Positions 24,565 through 36,654 of a stretch of 64,000 bases of DNA are shown here, one piece after another (the first letter of the stretch is position 1; every line of letters starts with the position of its first letter). The position numbers and the translations under genes were made by a program. This stretch comes from Juglans regia (lineage: Eukaryota; Streptophyta; Magnoliopsida; Fagales; Juglandaceae). A model generated the notes under the pieces. That model had not been told where the DNA came from and searched no databases. It saw only the letters and a program-made list of their open reading frames with translations. The stretch covers positions 3,720,001 through 3,784,000 of the forward strand of contig NC_049905.1 in the NCBI RefSeq assembly GCF_001411555.2, read 5' to 3'.

Positions 24565-24762
24565 GATTAGCAGTGGGGAGAAGAGAGTCTGAGATGTTTT
24601 TCATGTAATTCGACAGAGTATTTTTTGGTTTCGACGGGTTGCATTGTATAAAACTCGGTATTAAGTTTTGATCCAATGAACCCGTGTCTGTGCAGGTTGG
24701 ACAAATCAGGTGTCTTGGACGGATCGGGCCAAAGGCCATTTTTGCATAGCTCTAGATATGAC

Positions 24763-26506
24763 ATCTTATCATAGGTTAGGAGTATCATATGCATGTACTT
24801 TTAGACTATCTAATAATTTTTTATAAGCCAGAATTATCTAATAATTACTCTTGAAAATCTCTCAACTCTCACTCTCTGATTTTGTGCTGGCGATGGGTTT
24901 GTCTTTACAAACCGTGTTGATACTCACTTTATGGCGTAGATCCATCACTCTACGTTGGTAATCTCTCAATGTAGAAGCTACTTTTGTTCAAACCATGAAT
25001 TAAACCACCATAGACGATACGGCTCGAAACAAACATACGCTCAAAGTCAAATGGTGATAAAAGAGATGCTCACAGATAATTTACCCAAAAAGCTGTTAAT
25101 ATTGAAGATAACAGCTGAAATTTAACTATTGTATTTCAAGTATTGTACTAATTATCCTTTTTTGTCAACTTTTACTACTGACCAAAATCGAACACCGGCC
25201 TGGTGTGCTATATATATATAAACTAATATTCTAGAAAATTGAAATCATCCTTTTAACAAATCTAATCATGATCAGTGGTTGATATGAATTTTATTTGGGG
25301 GAAAACACTACTCCCACCGAGTAATGTCACGATTCTCCTTTTTTTTTTTTTTTTTTTATTTACTTCATGGTTAAAAAAGTATTTTTTTTAAGGAGTTTGT
25401 AATTTTTTTTAAATGTTTAGAAAAAGAAAAATTTTATTCATTATCCCCACACACCACTCACCACACTTTTTTTACTTTTTTATTTTTTAATCTTACCAAT
25501 ACTACAAGAAAAATGGGTAGACTATTTGTTTGCGACGAAAAGATTATTTGTGACCAAAACAGACTCATTTTAGCTGTAAATAGTCATTTCGCTTGAATTA
25601 ACTAGCTGCAAATAAGCATTTTTCTTGTAGTGCAAATGTACTCATGTGATATATGGATGATATTGAGAAGAAGAATTCAATAAGTTTAAGGAGAATAAAA
25701 CCGAAAAAAAAGAAAAAAAAAAAAAAAGAATATGGTGTGTAGGGATAATGAGTAGCAAAAATATTAAAAGAAATGAAAAAAAAAAAAATCTTTTTGGCTG
25801 TTCAGTGAGGATTCTCAACCTGTAGGTGCAGGCATCACCCTTTATTTGGATGCTTTGTTTATTATGGGAAAAGTTTCACGATTATTCCCTTTAATATATG
25901 AAAAATGATTTCTACATGGTTAAGATTTGTAAATCGACCCACTTCGTAGAAATGAGACCTTTGATCATATGGGTACTATATATGTTTATTACGAATAATA
26001 GGCCCCTTCCATAACTTAAATCTGTATTCAGTTATATTGCTCTTAATCTATAATATTTGATTCATACTTTCTTTTTATAAAGTTCCCAAAGTTGCTTACC
26101 ATTGGATCAAAATCGATCATTTGCGGTTCCTCACAAAATGCAAGCTGTTTCTCTCGAATTAAAGGCAAACTCTTTCTAAGTCCAAGATCTAGATGAGATT
26201 CTTCTAATTAATATTAAAAACCGACTCTTCATTATTAAACACTTGGAACGTTGTTCCTCTCTACTCTTCTTCAATATTAATCTCTCCTGCTGCTTGCTCT
26301 GACAAAGTATTTAAAAACCATCAAAATTAACAAATCACGCTTAGGCGCTATTGGTCAATATTGAATTTCTTTATACGAAACAACAGGAAAAAAAAATCGA
26401 ATTGATCTGGATCGTGATTCCTAGATGGAAAATGTTAAATGCACTTCAGAAATACTTACCAAAACTAATTATTTCTTCTGAGAGAGTAATTAGTGAAAGG
26501 GCTGAC
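24763..26506. other. Stretch without a gene, apart from one miniature element
   Basis: It is AT-rich with long T and A homopolymers (about 25339-25360 and 25709-25727). The CACTA miniature element at 25500-25632 is inside it. The last few hundred bases are probably the 5' UTR of the following LINE. Confidence 0.5.
25500..25632. mobile_element. CACTA miniature element, copy 2 (133 bp)
   Basis: It shares with copy 1 the block TTATTTGTGACCAAAACAGA and TAGCTGTAAATAGTCATTTC, and ends TTTTTCTTGTAGTG. The first base is T instead of C. CAA flanks both sides (25497-25499 and 25633-25635). Confidence 0.85.
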
Positions 26507-27967
26507 ATGGCACATAAAAAACTTTTTGGTGCTCTGCTAGGGTTTGTACCGTTCATGGCTGTCGCCGAGCCCCTCAGGGGTGTCTCGGTGTCTGGTTCAC
26601 GGCAGAGGTCATTTGCAGATATGGTGGCAGACACTCCACAGCCTCTCCCTGAGGTTACTGTTCCGTTTCGTGCTCCAAAAACATTTGATGGTTCTGTATG
26701 CGTGCTGTTTTTCTAAGGAGGAGCTTGAACAATCTGCTGAACCCTTCAAGTTTTCTTTGGTCCTTAAGTTCTTGAGACAAAGACCTTCGCTGGATAATAT
26801 TCGTTCCTTCATTCGGTCTCGCTGGGGACTGCAGGCTCAGCCGGTTGTTTCTGCTATGAACAAACCGAGGAATGTATTTATTAGAATGTCTACGGAAGAA
26901 GATCTGGTTAAGGCTCTTGCTCGTGAATCATTGGATATGGAAGGTATTCAATATCGTATTTTTCGTTGGAGCACAGAATTTTTAGAAGATTTGGAACCTG
27001 CTCTGGTCTCGGTGTGGATCACTTTACCTAGTCTCCCTCCAAACTACTATCATGAGTCGTTCTTGCATAGTATCATTGCGCCGATTGGAAGGTTCTTGAA
27101 GAGGGATAATTCTACACGCTGGGCAACCCGAACGGATGGGGCTAGGGTTTGTATTGAGATGGATATTACTAAGGAGCCTTTGATGGGATTGTGGATTGGT
27201 ACACCGAGGAACCCTAAGGTTTTGTATCAGGAGATGATTTATGAAACTTTACCTGCGTACTGCATGAACTGCCGAACGCAAGGACACAATTTAAAGACAT
27301 GCAAAAAGGAGTTAACCAGAAGTGATCGTGAGAAGAAAATTATGAAGGGGAAAGATAAAATTTGGCAGAAACAAGATCGGGATGTGCTGGTATTGCCAAC
27401 TGCTAGAAATAGTTCTAAGGAACTGTTGCCTATGATGGAGGAGGTTGATGCAAGGAATATTACTGATGAGGAGAAGGTTGATGGTGCTACTCAAAGTGAA
27501 TCTCTTAATGTTGAGAAACAGATGGGTGCAGAAGCTATTAGTGGTGAGGGTGAGATATTACAAGGGATGGGTGATAAAGATGTGGAGGTAATAATAGGTC
27601 ATGATACGGTGCATATGGAGGATGATCTTGGGGAGAAAAAAAACGAGAGGTTGGACAAGGAGTGCCTGTGGTGAGTGTTGAGGATGGATTGAATGTGGAG
27701 GTGGGTGCTATTATCACAGTGCAACAGATTTCTATACCGCAGATGGAGGTGATGATTGATCCTCCGCCTACTGGTATTATTAATTGGGAGGATCATGTGC
27801 AAGTGAGTTCGGATACGGAGTCTGAGGATGAAAGTGTCTCGTTGGATTGGGGCAAAGATGTTATGTCTGATTCAGGGGTTTGCAATGAAGAGATAAAAAA
27901 AGCTAAAGGTAAGAAGGTTCGTGGCTCTACTAGGGTTATAAGCAAACCCTCTAGACTTAATCTTTAA
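26507..27967 (+). pseudogene. LINE ORF1: DUF4283 plus zinc-knuckle RNA-binding protein
   Basis: The start MAHKKLFGALL is chosen because it begins the family's usual N-terminus and SFADMV follows. The frame jumps at a T5 run at about 26709-26713 (one extra T), then reads SKEELEQSAEPFKFSLV, the DUF4283 domain, to about 27230. The CX2CX4HX4C knuckle CMNCRTQGHNLKTC is near 27261. An acidic C-terminal tail follows. A second shift (one base missing) falls in the A8 run at 27636-27643. After it the frame continues to a TAA at 27965. The product would bind LINE RNA and form the retrotransposition particle. If the two indels are sequencing errors the ORF is intact. Confidence 0.85.
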
Positions 27968-30900
27968 TGGTGTCTTATTTATTTTGGAATGCACGTGGAT
28001 TGGGTACTTCAAGGAGGAGACTAAAAAAATTGGTGTCTCGGTAACATTCGAAAATACTTGTGTTGGCTGAGCCGATGGCTAATTCTTCTAGGCTGCAGTG
28101 GTGGTGTAATAAGTTGGAATTTGATGCATACAGTTCAAATGGTCAGACTCGTGGGAAAATATGGGTTATGTGGAAGAATGAAGTAAGTTTGGTTGTGCAA
28201 AGTGTGAGTGAGCAACAGATGACAGTGACTATTGTTGAGCAGACGCGAACTTTGCTTTTAACTTTTGTTTATGCTAAATGTAGTTATTTAGAGAGAAGAC
28301 AGCTGTGGAATACATTAGTTGGCTTGAATTCTTCAGATTTCCCATGGTTTGTTATGGGAGATTTCAATGTTATTCGGCATGATGGGGAAAGACGGGGAGG
28401 GAACCCTCGTTTGGCTTGTGCCATGGAGGAGTTCAATTCATGTATTGCTGCTTGTGGGCTGCTTGAGATGCAGTTTTCTGGTAATTCTTTTTCTTGGTGT
28501 AATGGGCATCAAGCTAGTGCTCGGAGCTGGGTGAGATTGGATCGGTCTCTATTAAATGTTGAGGCTTTGGAAGCATTTCCAGACTGTTCCTTTACCTATC
28601 TATCTCGGAGTACTTCAGACCATTCTCCAATGCTTATCAAACTAGAGATGAATGCTGCTCCTTATGGTTATCCTTCCTTCAAATTCCAGCAAATGTGGAT
28701 GTCTCATAATGAATTTATGGAGATGGTAGCTCGGGTTTGGAAGGAGGAATCTTTGGGTTCGGGTTTTTTTCGGTTGGCTAATAAATTGAAACGTTTGAGA
28801 GTTGCGTTGAAGACCTGGAATAAAATGGTGTTTGGCCGAACAAATCTGCATATCAGTGAGTTGGAGGAGTGTATACAGGGTATTGAATCCAGGTTGCAAG
28901 CTGATGGGCATTCTGTGGAGCTAGAGTCTGACCTGTTGGCATCCAAGCTAGAGCTTTCGGTGTGGATGGATAGAGAAGAAATTTTCCTTGCTCAACAGGC
29001 GAAGCAAACTTGGCTGGAAAAAGGAGAGGCTAGCAGTGTTTTCTTCCGTGCAGTCAGTAAACAAAATCGCCACATGATTAAACGGATGAATTTTGGGATT
29101 GGAATAGTGCTTACGTCTCCGGAACAGATTCATATGGGAGCAATTGATTATTTTAAGAATTTCTTGGAGGCTAGGCCGTGTAGTGCACTTCCGGATCTGG
29201 GCTTTTTGGTGGATAAGGTGGTTCAAGATGAGGATAATATTGCTTTAAGTAAAATCCCATCAGAATTAGAGATTCATGATGCACTTTGGTCCATTCCTGT
29301 GGATAGTTACCCGGGCCCAGATGGTTTTAAGTCTGGTTTTTTTAAATCATGCTGGCATATTGTTAGTCGAGATGTGATTGATGCGGTGGTTGAATTCTTT
29401 CGTGGGGGTTTTTGGCCTCGGTTTTATACTGCTTCATATCTGGTGCTCATTCCAAAAGTTGAAAATCCGTCAAGCTTTGATAAGTTTCGCCCAATTAGTC
29501 TATGTTCGGTCATTTACAAGGTATGTTCAAAAATTCTTGTAAATAGACTCTCTCCTTTGCTTGCTAATATTATTTCTCCAGAACAAGGTGCCTTTATTCC
29601 AGGGCGTAGTATTTATGAGAATATTAGCTTGAAGCAAGAATTGATTCATGGACTTAATAAACAAGCACGTGGGGGAAATGTGGTCCTCAAAATTAATATG
29701 GCAAAGGCGTATGACAGTATTGATTGGGGGTTTCTTATTCATGTTTTGGAAACTCTTGGTTTCTCTCCTTTCGTATGTGGATTAATCAAGCAGTGTATCT
29801 CTACTCCTTGGTTTTCTATTGTTATGAATGGTATTCCGAAAGGTTTTTTCAAGAGTGGTCGAGGTTTGCGGCAAGGTGATCCTCTATCCCCATATTTGTT
29901 TATTCTTGTAGAGGAAATTCTTTCTCGATTGATAAAGAAATTTTTTCACATGGGTCGAATAAAACCGTTCTTGCATCATAGAGGGTCTCCGGTGATTTCA
30001 CATTTATTATATGCTGATGATATTGTCATTTTTTCTAACGGGGGAAAGAATTCTTTATGTTCTATCATGAAGATTTTGCATGATTATGAAGCTTGGTCGG
30101 GACAGATGGTGAATAAAACAAAATCATCTATAATTTTTTCTAATAAAATTAGTTTGGCAAGGAGGCATATGCTCTTGCGACAAACTGGTTTTATTGAGGG
30201 AAAATTACCTTTTAAATATCTGGGAGTTCCTATTATTTCAGGACGTTTGCTATCACGTCATTTTGATGAGTTGGTCAACAAAGTTCAGATCCGATTAGAA
30301 GGATGGAAAGGTAAATTACTCTCACAAGGAGCTAGGCTTCTTTTACTTAGACATGTTTTGCAAAGTATTCCGATACACTGCTTGTCTATTTTATCTACGC
30401 CAAAGTTGGTTATTGAGAAGATTAAAAGATTAATGAGTACATTTTTCTGGGGAGTTGCTAATGGAAAGGAAAAAAAGAAATGGTGTGCATGGGACACTAT
30501 GTGCAAACCGGTCTTGGAGGGGGGGTTGGTTTGAGGAATTTAGAGGAAGTTCAAACTTCTCTCCATATGAAGCTTGCTTGGAATCTTCTACAAGGTAAAT
30601 CTTTATGGGCCCAATTTTTTTTATCAAAATATGTTGGTGCTGAACATATTTCTATGGTTAATACTCAAAAGGGCACTAGATTTTGGAGAATGATCTTGAA
30701 AAATGTTCTGAATATTCAAAATCATTCAGTGTGGAGGGTTAAACATGGTGATTTGTTCTTTTGGAGGGATAATTGGATGGGTGAGGGGCCTTTGTGTGAT
30801 GAATTCCAGATTATGGAATTGCCTTCTCTGAAATTAGTTGATTGTAAAATGGTGGATGGATGGAATATTGAGTTGTTTCAACGTTTGGTTGGTATAGAGA

Positions 30901-32098
30901 AAACAGATGTTTTGCTTGAAAAGTTGGGAAATTTGAAAGTTGGTGATGATGTTCTTATTTGGATTCCAAATGGGGATGGGAAGTTCTCCACCCGTAGTGC
31001 ATGGGAATGCATTCGTTCTCATAGTCCTTCACAATCTTGGATAAAATGGATATGGAATCATTTTCTTCCAAAAAAAAAATGTCTATTTTAATGTGGAAAG
31101 CTTTGAATGGTTGTCTTTCTGTGGATGACAGGTTGCGGAGAGTGGGTATCAATATCGTCTCCAAATGTGATTGTTGTGTATTGGGTGCTTATCAGGATCA
31201 AAATCATGTGCTTGCTATGGGAGAGTTTGCTTCACAAATTTGGAATAAATTTTGTGTACAACTAGGTATGCCTTTATTGCATGGACGTAACTGGAAGGAA
31301 AAAGTTGAATGTTGGTTTAGACGTGCTAAAAGATCTTCTTGTCATGGAAAAATTCTTGGTTTGCTCCCTATTATTATAACATGGCGTTTGTGGTGGAGAC
31401 GATGCAAGGCCCGAATGGAAGGTGTGTATGAAACTATTGATATGGTTTGGATTTCTATTAAATATTGGTTGTCTTGGGTGGCTTTGAAATTTAAAGGAAA
31501 GAATGTTATGAGTAAAAGTGATGTTGCTTTATTACAATCTTTAAATATTCCTCCTCCAAGAGTTGGTGCTCAAAAAGAAAAAATTGTGAGATGGATAAGA
31601 CCAAAAAATGGATGGTGCAAACTTAATGTGGATGGTTGCTCGAGGGGTAACCCGGGGCTTTCGGGTGTGGGGGGAGTTATAAGGGATCATGGGGGTGGTT
31701 TCATAGTGGGATTTTGTGCTTATATTGGTTCTCGTACTAATACATATGCTGAGGTTATGGGTTTGTTATATGGTTTGAGAAATGCTCGACAGATGGGACT
31801 AAATTATCTTGAGATTGAAATGGATTCTAAAATTATTATTGAGTGGACAGCATCTAGACAGTGTGGTCTGTGGTATCTTGAGGATTTCTGGGAAGAGATT
31901 TTGAGTTATCTTGATGATATTACTTTTACATGTAGACATATTTTCAAAGAATCATGTAATGCTGTTACTGATAGCCTGGCGAAGCGTGGTGTAATGGGTT
32001 GTAATACTACGTATCATTCGGTGCTTGATTTTCCTAGGGAGACTAGAGGTCTTTTAAGACTTGATAAAAATAATTTGCCGTATTTGAGACGGCAATAA
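27967..32098 (+). pseudogene. LINE ORF2: endonuclease, reverse transcriptase, RNase H
   Basis: The ATG at 27967 overlaps the ORF1 stop as TAATG. The protein opens FWNARGLGTSRRRL (catalytic Asn of the endonuclease), has LAEPM, GDFN and TSDHSP motifs, then the reverse transcriptase (FRPISLCSVIYK, INMAKAYDSIDW, GLRQGDPLSPYLF, LLYADDIVIF). A zinc-binding linker region follows, then an RNase H domain with D, E, D, D in NVDGC, YAEV, EMDS and TDSLAKRG. Breaks are TAA at 28042 (codon 26), one base missing in the G7 run at about 30514-30520, and one missing in the A10 run at 31070-31079. The enzyme nicks target DNA, reverse-transcribes LINE RNA there and removes the template. Confidence 0.9.
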
Positions 32099-32264
32099 TG
32101 TTTGTTCTTTGGGGTTATTTTTTTGGGTTTTGGTCATGGTTTATGGGTTTATTGATTGTTCATCACGGTATTCCTCTGCCACAAGTAAGGGTTTTATTAA
32201 TAAAAGTTGGGAGGGACCACTTTTGGACATGTGGTCCTGACTCTTTTTTTTAAAAAAAAAAAAG

Positions 32265-33747
32265 TTATTAATATATTGAAAATCATGAAATTTGAAATTC
32301 AAAATCTAAATTTCAAAAGAAAACTAACAAAATAAATTTTGTAAGTAAAAATATAAGTACATCTAGCACTAGAGAGAGAGAGAATGTTCAAAAGTAGAAA
32401 GAAATTCAGAAGGTGAAAATCAATATCTCTTCATTTCTCTAATTTGGAGATCAAATTAAATTAAAATAAGAGAAACTTGTACCTGAACGAGATGGCATGC
32501 AACAATGGTTCAAATTGCTGTTTCGGTCTGAACTCTGAAAATAAGGATTTTAATTAATTGTGTGCATGTCGCTGGAGATGGCCGGAGATTGAAGGAACGA
32601 AGTAGATATCAAATTCTGACGAAGTATTTGAGGCTGGCCGGGAATGATTCGGTGCATCTTAATGTTCTGATGAAAAAAAGTGTTATGCTGAGTACCTCAC
32701 GCGCGTACAGCAATCTATTAAGTCCTGATCCAAGGTGCACTCATGTCATAATATTATCCATACCCAAACACTTGGTAGAAGATAGAAATTCCATATATTT
32801 GAGAATTAGACCATGATGATGATGATGATTATTATTCTTAATAGCGTTAGGGCTTAATTACTCTTTGAATCTTGGAATAATTGATCACCTTTTGGTGACA
32901 TCCGCTAGTCCAGTAGTCATTCTTTCTTGTGCATCCGGTAGCCTTTATTTGGTACACCATAGAAAAGCAAAAGGACGAAAGATGAATGAAAAGTTGTAGC
33001 ATATGAGAGCCGAAAGCTCAATGAGACCTAAAGACATGGTCCAGAAAAATGGGATGACAGCAATAATAGTGCACTACTTGAGAATGTACTGGAGGAGGAC
33101 AGATAGAGGCGGGTCCGGTGGGTTTTACCTGGTACACCTTGCATAGAAAAGAAAAGGACAAAAGAGGAATAAAAAGCAGTAGCATAGATATGAGAGCCAA
33201 AAGCTCAATGCATGAGACTGAAAGGCGTGGTCCAGGAGAAGGAGATGATAGCATTAATAGTACTTGCACTACTTGAGAACATGGAGGCGGGTCATGACGA
33301 TTTTGGTTGATTTTTATCGGGAAGGAAGGGATTTCTTGTCACAATTGGAGATAGACATGGTTTGGATGTAACTTGCTTGTGTCGAACTCTCTCTTTTTCC
33401 AATGGATATATGTAACTTTTCGATTTTATATATTCCGAAATTAATGTATCAGCCGGGACGAGTATTAACCCGATCGACTATTACTGAATTACTTGAATTA
33501 TGACTTAAATAACGTTGGTTATTAGTTATGTGCAAGATTTTAAAAGGAAAATAAACAAAATGGAATCCGAGTGGGTCGGAAATGTCAATTTTTGGAACAG
33601 TATTCGGGTCTGGTGTACAGTACTAAATTTTCTTAAATTTCTAACTTTTAGTGTTAAGAAAATTCTAGCAATGACTATAACGCTTCCAATGGCCACCTGT
33701 GGGTAGAGAAACAACCTCAGATTATCTTAGTACGAGATGCCTCCAAT
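32265..33747. repeat. Intergenic region with a tandem duplication (32950-33112 and 33129-33293)
   Basis: Two copies about 178 bp apart share TGGTACACC, ATAGAAAAG, GAGAGCC, AAAGCTCAATG, ATGGTCCAG-like and GAGGCGGGTC blocks. They differ by many substitutions. The short open frames in the region (for example 32562-32816) match nothing known. Confidence 0.7.
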
Positions 33748-34356
33748 TAGGGGTGTAAAAAAAAATAAAAAAAATTGGTTGAACCGGTAGATTTGGTCCA
33801 ATTTGTAATCAGCTGTCCAGTACGGTACCGAATCTTAAGAATCGAAATTGGTCCTAAACTAGTATGGTACCGGTTTTTCATATTTTGAAAAATCGGTTTA
33901 AACCAAACTAGACATGTATATATATTTTTAATTTTTTTATATTATATAATATATATTATATGTTAAATTACTGATTAATATAGCATGAAATTCTAATCTT
34001 ATTATTCAAATATATTAATCTTATAAGATAAAATTAATATAACATTTTATGTAAGTTAGACACTACTTATACTATATATAAGATAATTGAACATTAATGA
34101 ATTACTAATTATTAATATTAAATACTAAATTCTAACAATTAAATTTAGTATTGAAAAAATTATAATATTAAATTTATATAGTGTCACAAGTATAAATGGT
34201 AAACCGGAAAACCAGATCGGACCGGATCCAAATTAAAAAAATCGAAAATTTTGATTTTAGTGATGAATTGGTTCATAAATTTTCAAAACTAATATATACC
34301 TATTCAATTTCAAAATTTATCCAAAATCAGACTGAACTGAGTGAGTTACACCCCTA
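33748..34356. mobile_element. Non-autonomous hAT-like element, 609 bp
   Basis: The termini TAGGGGTGTAA and TTACACCCCTA form a perfect inverted repeat. The flanks CCTCCAAT (33740-33747) and CTTTCAAT (34357-34364) agree at 6 of 8 positions. Both differences are C/T, as expected of an old methylated insertion. The interior is rich in ACCGGT and AACCGG motifs and has no coding sequence. Confidence 0.75.
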
Positions 34357-34364
34357 CTTTCAAT

Positions 34365-35421
34365 GGTTAAGTTAAAGAGAATCTAAAGTCTCTTAATCAA
34401 TCTAATAATCTTGCAGTACATACTTGGTGGTGTATTTATATGGTTCAAGGCATCCCACTTGGTAAAATCTTTCTCGTGGATACGATAGTGGAGATCATGA
34501 TAGTCTGCTGCCAACATGGGTATCTCTGCGAGACCTATTCTGTTGGCGTGAACCTTTCACTAGATCATAAACCCCGAGTAAGATTCCCTACCAGCCATGG
34601 CTATTCCTTGCATTATCCTATAGACCCCAAACCATGTGTTTTACTTAGTTTCAACTCTTAATCGCCTTGTACCACGTGATCTTCTCTTGAGTGCCTCTTT
34701 GGTCACCTATCGGTCTTTCTTCACCTACGACGCATACTTATGATCTCTAACATGTTAGAGATAAAGATAAAATCAAATTAAGCTCAAAGTAAAATCTGAT
34801 ATGATTATTACCAAGATATTTGAATTTTATAATTATCTAGAGATTATCTTAAGATAAAGTGACTTTGAGCGTATTTTATAAAAGTGATGTTAATTTTATA
34901 AGATATTTTATAAAAATATCCCTAATTTTAAAATATAATTATGTAAAATATTATGAAAAGTTATGTATGTTTATCCATTTTCTTCTTGAAAATAGGCCAA
35001 TTTATTTCATTTTATATCCAACACTAAGGGATATTTGGAAATAATTTTCATTCCATCTCATCTCATTTTTTCCAAATATTACTTGAACACAAAGATTTTT
35101 AAACTAATTATTACAACTTTTTCAAATTTTGAAATAAAAAATAAAAACAACCTAACTTTTTAAAATCTCAAAACAAAAATAATATTAAAAAATTGGTGGC
35201 TTAACAGCCACTGCTAGGAGCACCTGCTTGTTCGTTTTTTTTTTTTTTTTTGCTTTTTTTTTTTCATGTATTTTTTAAGTATTTAAAATATTTTAAAAAA
35301 GTACAAAGCATTAAAAACACTTAATCATTAAGTCAAAAAAAAAAAAAACCAGTAGAAGCTACCAGCAAAAGCAATAGCATTTTTTTTAAAAATTATATTC
35401 TAATAATAGTTTAATTTTGAC
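34365..35421. other. Stretch without a recognisable gene
   Basis: It contains long T and A runs (about 35237-35254 and 35335-35348). CATTCCATCTCATCTCATTT at about 35049 resembles the miniature-element end at 14200. The frame at 34440-34661 matches no family I know. Confidence 0.45.
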
Positions 35422-35590
35422 TAATTCTACATACAATTATGAATTGCTTAAACGCCGCATAATTATTTTAAAAAAAGTAGAGTCTATTATTAAAAAATTA
35501 ATTTTTTTTATATAGATCTTCTATTTTATTTATTTTTTAAAAATAATTATACAATAATTATATAATTCACAATTATAAATATTTTTTCTG
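35422..35590. mobile_element. Foldback miniature element, family F1 copy 3 (diverged)
   Basis: The arms CTACATACAATTATGAATTG and AATTCACAATTATAAATAT are inverted. The centre has AAAAAGTAGAGTCTATTATT, like the other F1 copies. Confidence 0.6.
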
Positions 35591-35941
35591 ATAATACTAT
35601 TCAATATTCACAAAATTATTCTACCATTTCAATATTCCTCGCAAGATTGCCAACCAATTGCGACAAAGGAAGTACAGTACTGAAATTCCAACTGGCCGGT
35701 AAAGATTATGATTCTGAATACTTTTTCAATGACGTTACAGGCTACAGCACGGATAAAGATGATTTGAATCATTTATGTTCCCAATGCATTTGGAATCTCA
35801 GGCCGGCTGCTTTAATCAGAAAAAAGAAATGACAAGACCCCAAGATTGATTCAATTATTGGGGTTATGATCATATATGTCTTCTGAAATCTGAAGTAGCG
35901 ATAAGAAGAAACTACGTACAAGGCATATAATATGGGTGATG

Positions 35942-36627
35942 CTACAGCCCCGCTGAGAGCTCCCACTGTTGTAATATTATTTAATGTGTTTTATTTAAAT
36001 AATTTTTATATAGATTTTTTAATATTTTAAAAAAATAAAATAAATTTAAAATATTATTAAAAAAATATTTTCTTAATTAGAAAGTAAAAATATATATATT
36101 AAAAAATACTTTCTTAATTACGAAATAAAATAAAAAATTATAAAAAATATAAAAATATTTTTTATAATTTTTTATTTTATTTCATGATTAAGAAAGTATT
36201 TTTTAATAATATTATGATTTTTTTAAATATTTAAAATGGATATACTACAGCCTCATTAGGGCTCCTGTTAGGCTTAGCATGTATTTTTCTATGTAGTTTT
36301 TTTAAATTTATTTTTTATATAGGTTTTTTTACACTTTTAAATATTTTTAAAAAATAAAATAAATTTAAAATATTATTAAAAAAATATTTCCTTAATCATA
36401 AAGTAAAAAAAAAATCATTAAAAAATACTTCCTTAATCACGAAATAGAATAAATATTATTTTTTATTCTATTTTGTGATTAAGAAAATATTTTTTAATAA
36501 TATTATAATTTTTATTTTATTTTTTAAAATATAAAATATTTAAAATTATTAAAAATATCTATATAAATAAATAAATTAAATAAATAAATTCTACGGTCCC
36601 AGCGAGAGCTCCCAGCGAGGCATGTAG
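35942..36627. mobile_element. Composite AT-rich foldback element in the 5' region of ankyrin gene A
   Basis: The outer ends CTACAGCCCCGCTGAGAGCT and the inverted AGCTCCCAGCGAGGCATGTA match as an imperfect inverted repeat. A third copy of the terminus (CTACAGCCTCATTAGGGCTC) sits in the middle at about 36246, so this is probably two related elements in tandem. The block is absent at the matching place upstream of gene B (about 56715), which shows that it is an insertion. Confidence 0.65.
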
Positions 36628-36654
36628 CATTTTTCTATATATTTGGGTGCGCAG

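Larger units (their letters stand above)
23435..24754. mobile_element. hAT element carrying a host gene copy (Pack-hAT type), 1320 bp
   Basis: It begins TAGGGCTGCACAGAGACCCG and ends TTTTTGCATAGCTCTA. The ends form an imperfect inverted repeat (TAGRGCTRYRCA). The eight bases GATATGAC occur perfectly on both sides (23427-23434 and 24755-24762), the signature of hAT transposition. GC-rich subterminal motifs (GATCGGG, GGGCCC) lie near both ends. No transposase is present, so it needs one in trans. The cargo includes an SDHAF1 copy with its CT-rich leader. Sequence at about 23540-24150 looks like further captured leader or exon sequence but is unassigned. Confidence 0.85.
26507..32264 (+). mobile_element. 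L1-type LINE with RNase H, nearly complete but interrupted
   Basis: It comprises ORF1 (26507-27967), ORF2 (27967-32098), a short 3' UTR and an A-tail (about 32253-32263). A 7-bp stem (GGACCAC/GTGGTCC, 32214-32237) lies just before the tail. All expected domains are present in order. There are four single-base frameshifts, each in or beside a homopolymer run, and one stop codon. No convincing target duplication was found around it. The 5' end is not fixed. Confidence 0.9.

Noticed and set aside
32562..32816. 84-codon plus-strand frame
   Set aside because: It resembles no known protein and has no conserved copy in the window. It lies in repeat-rich intergenic sequence.
32950..33293. Regularly spaced repeats that might suggest an array of functional units
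   Set aside because: Only two diverged copies exist, without constant repeat/spacer structure. It is a simple tandem duplication and not CRISPR-like.
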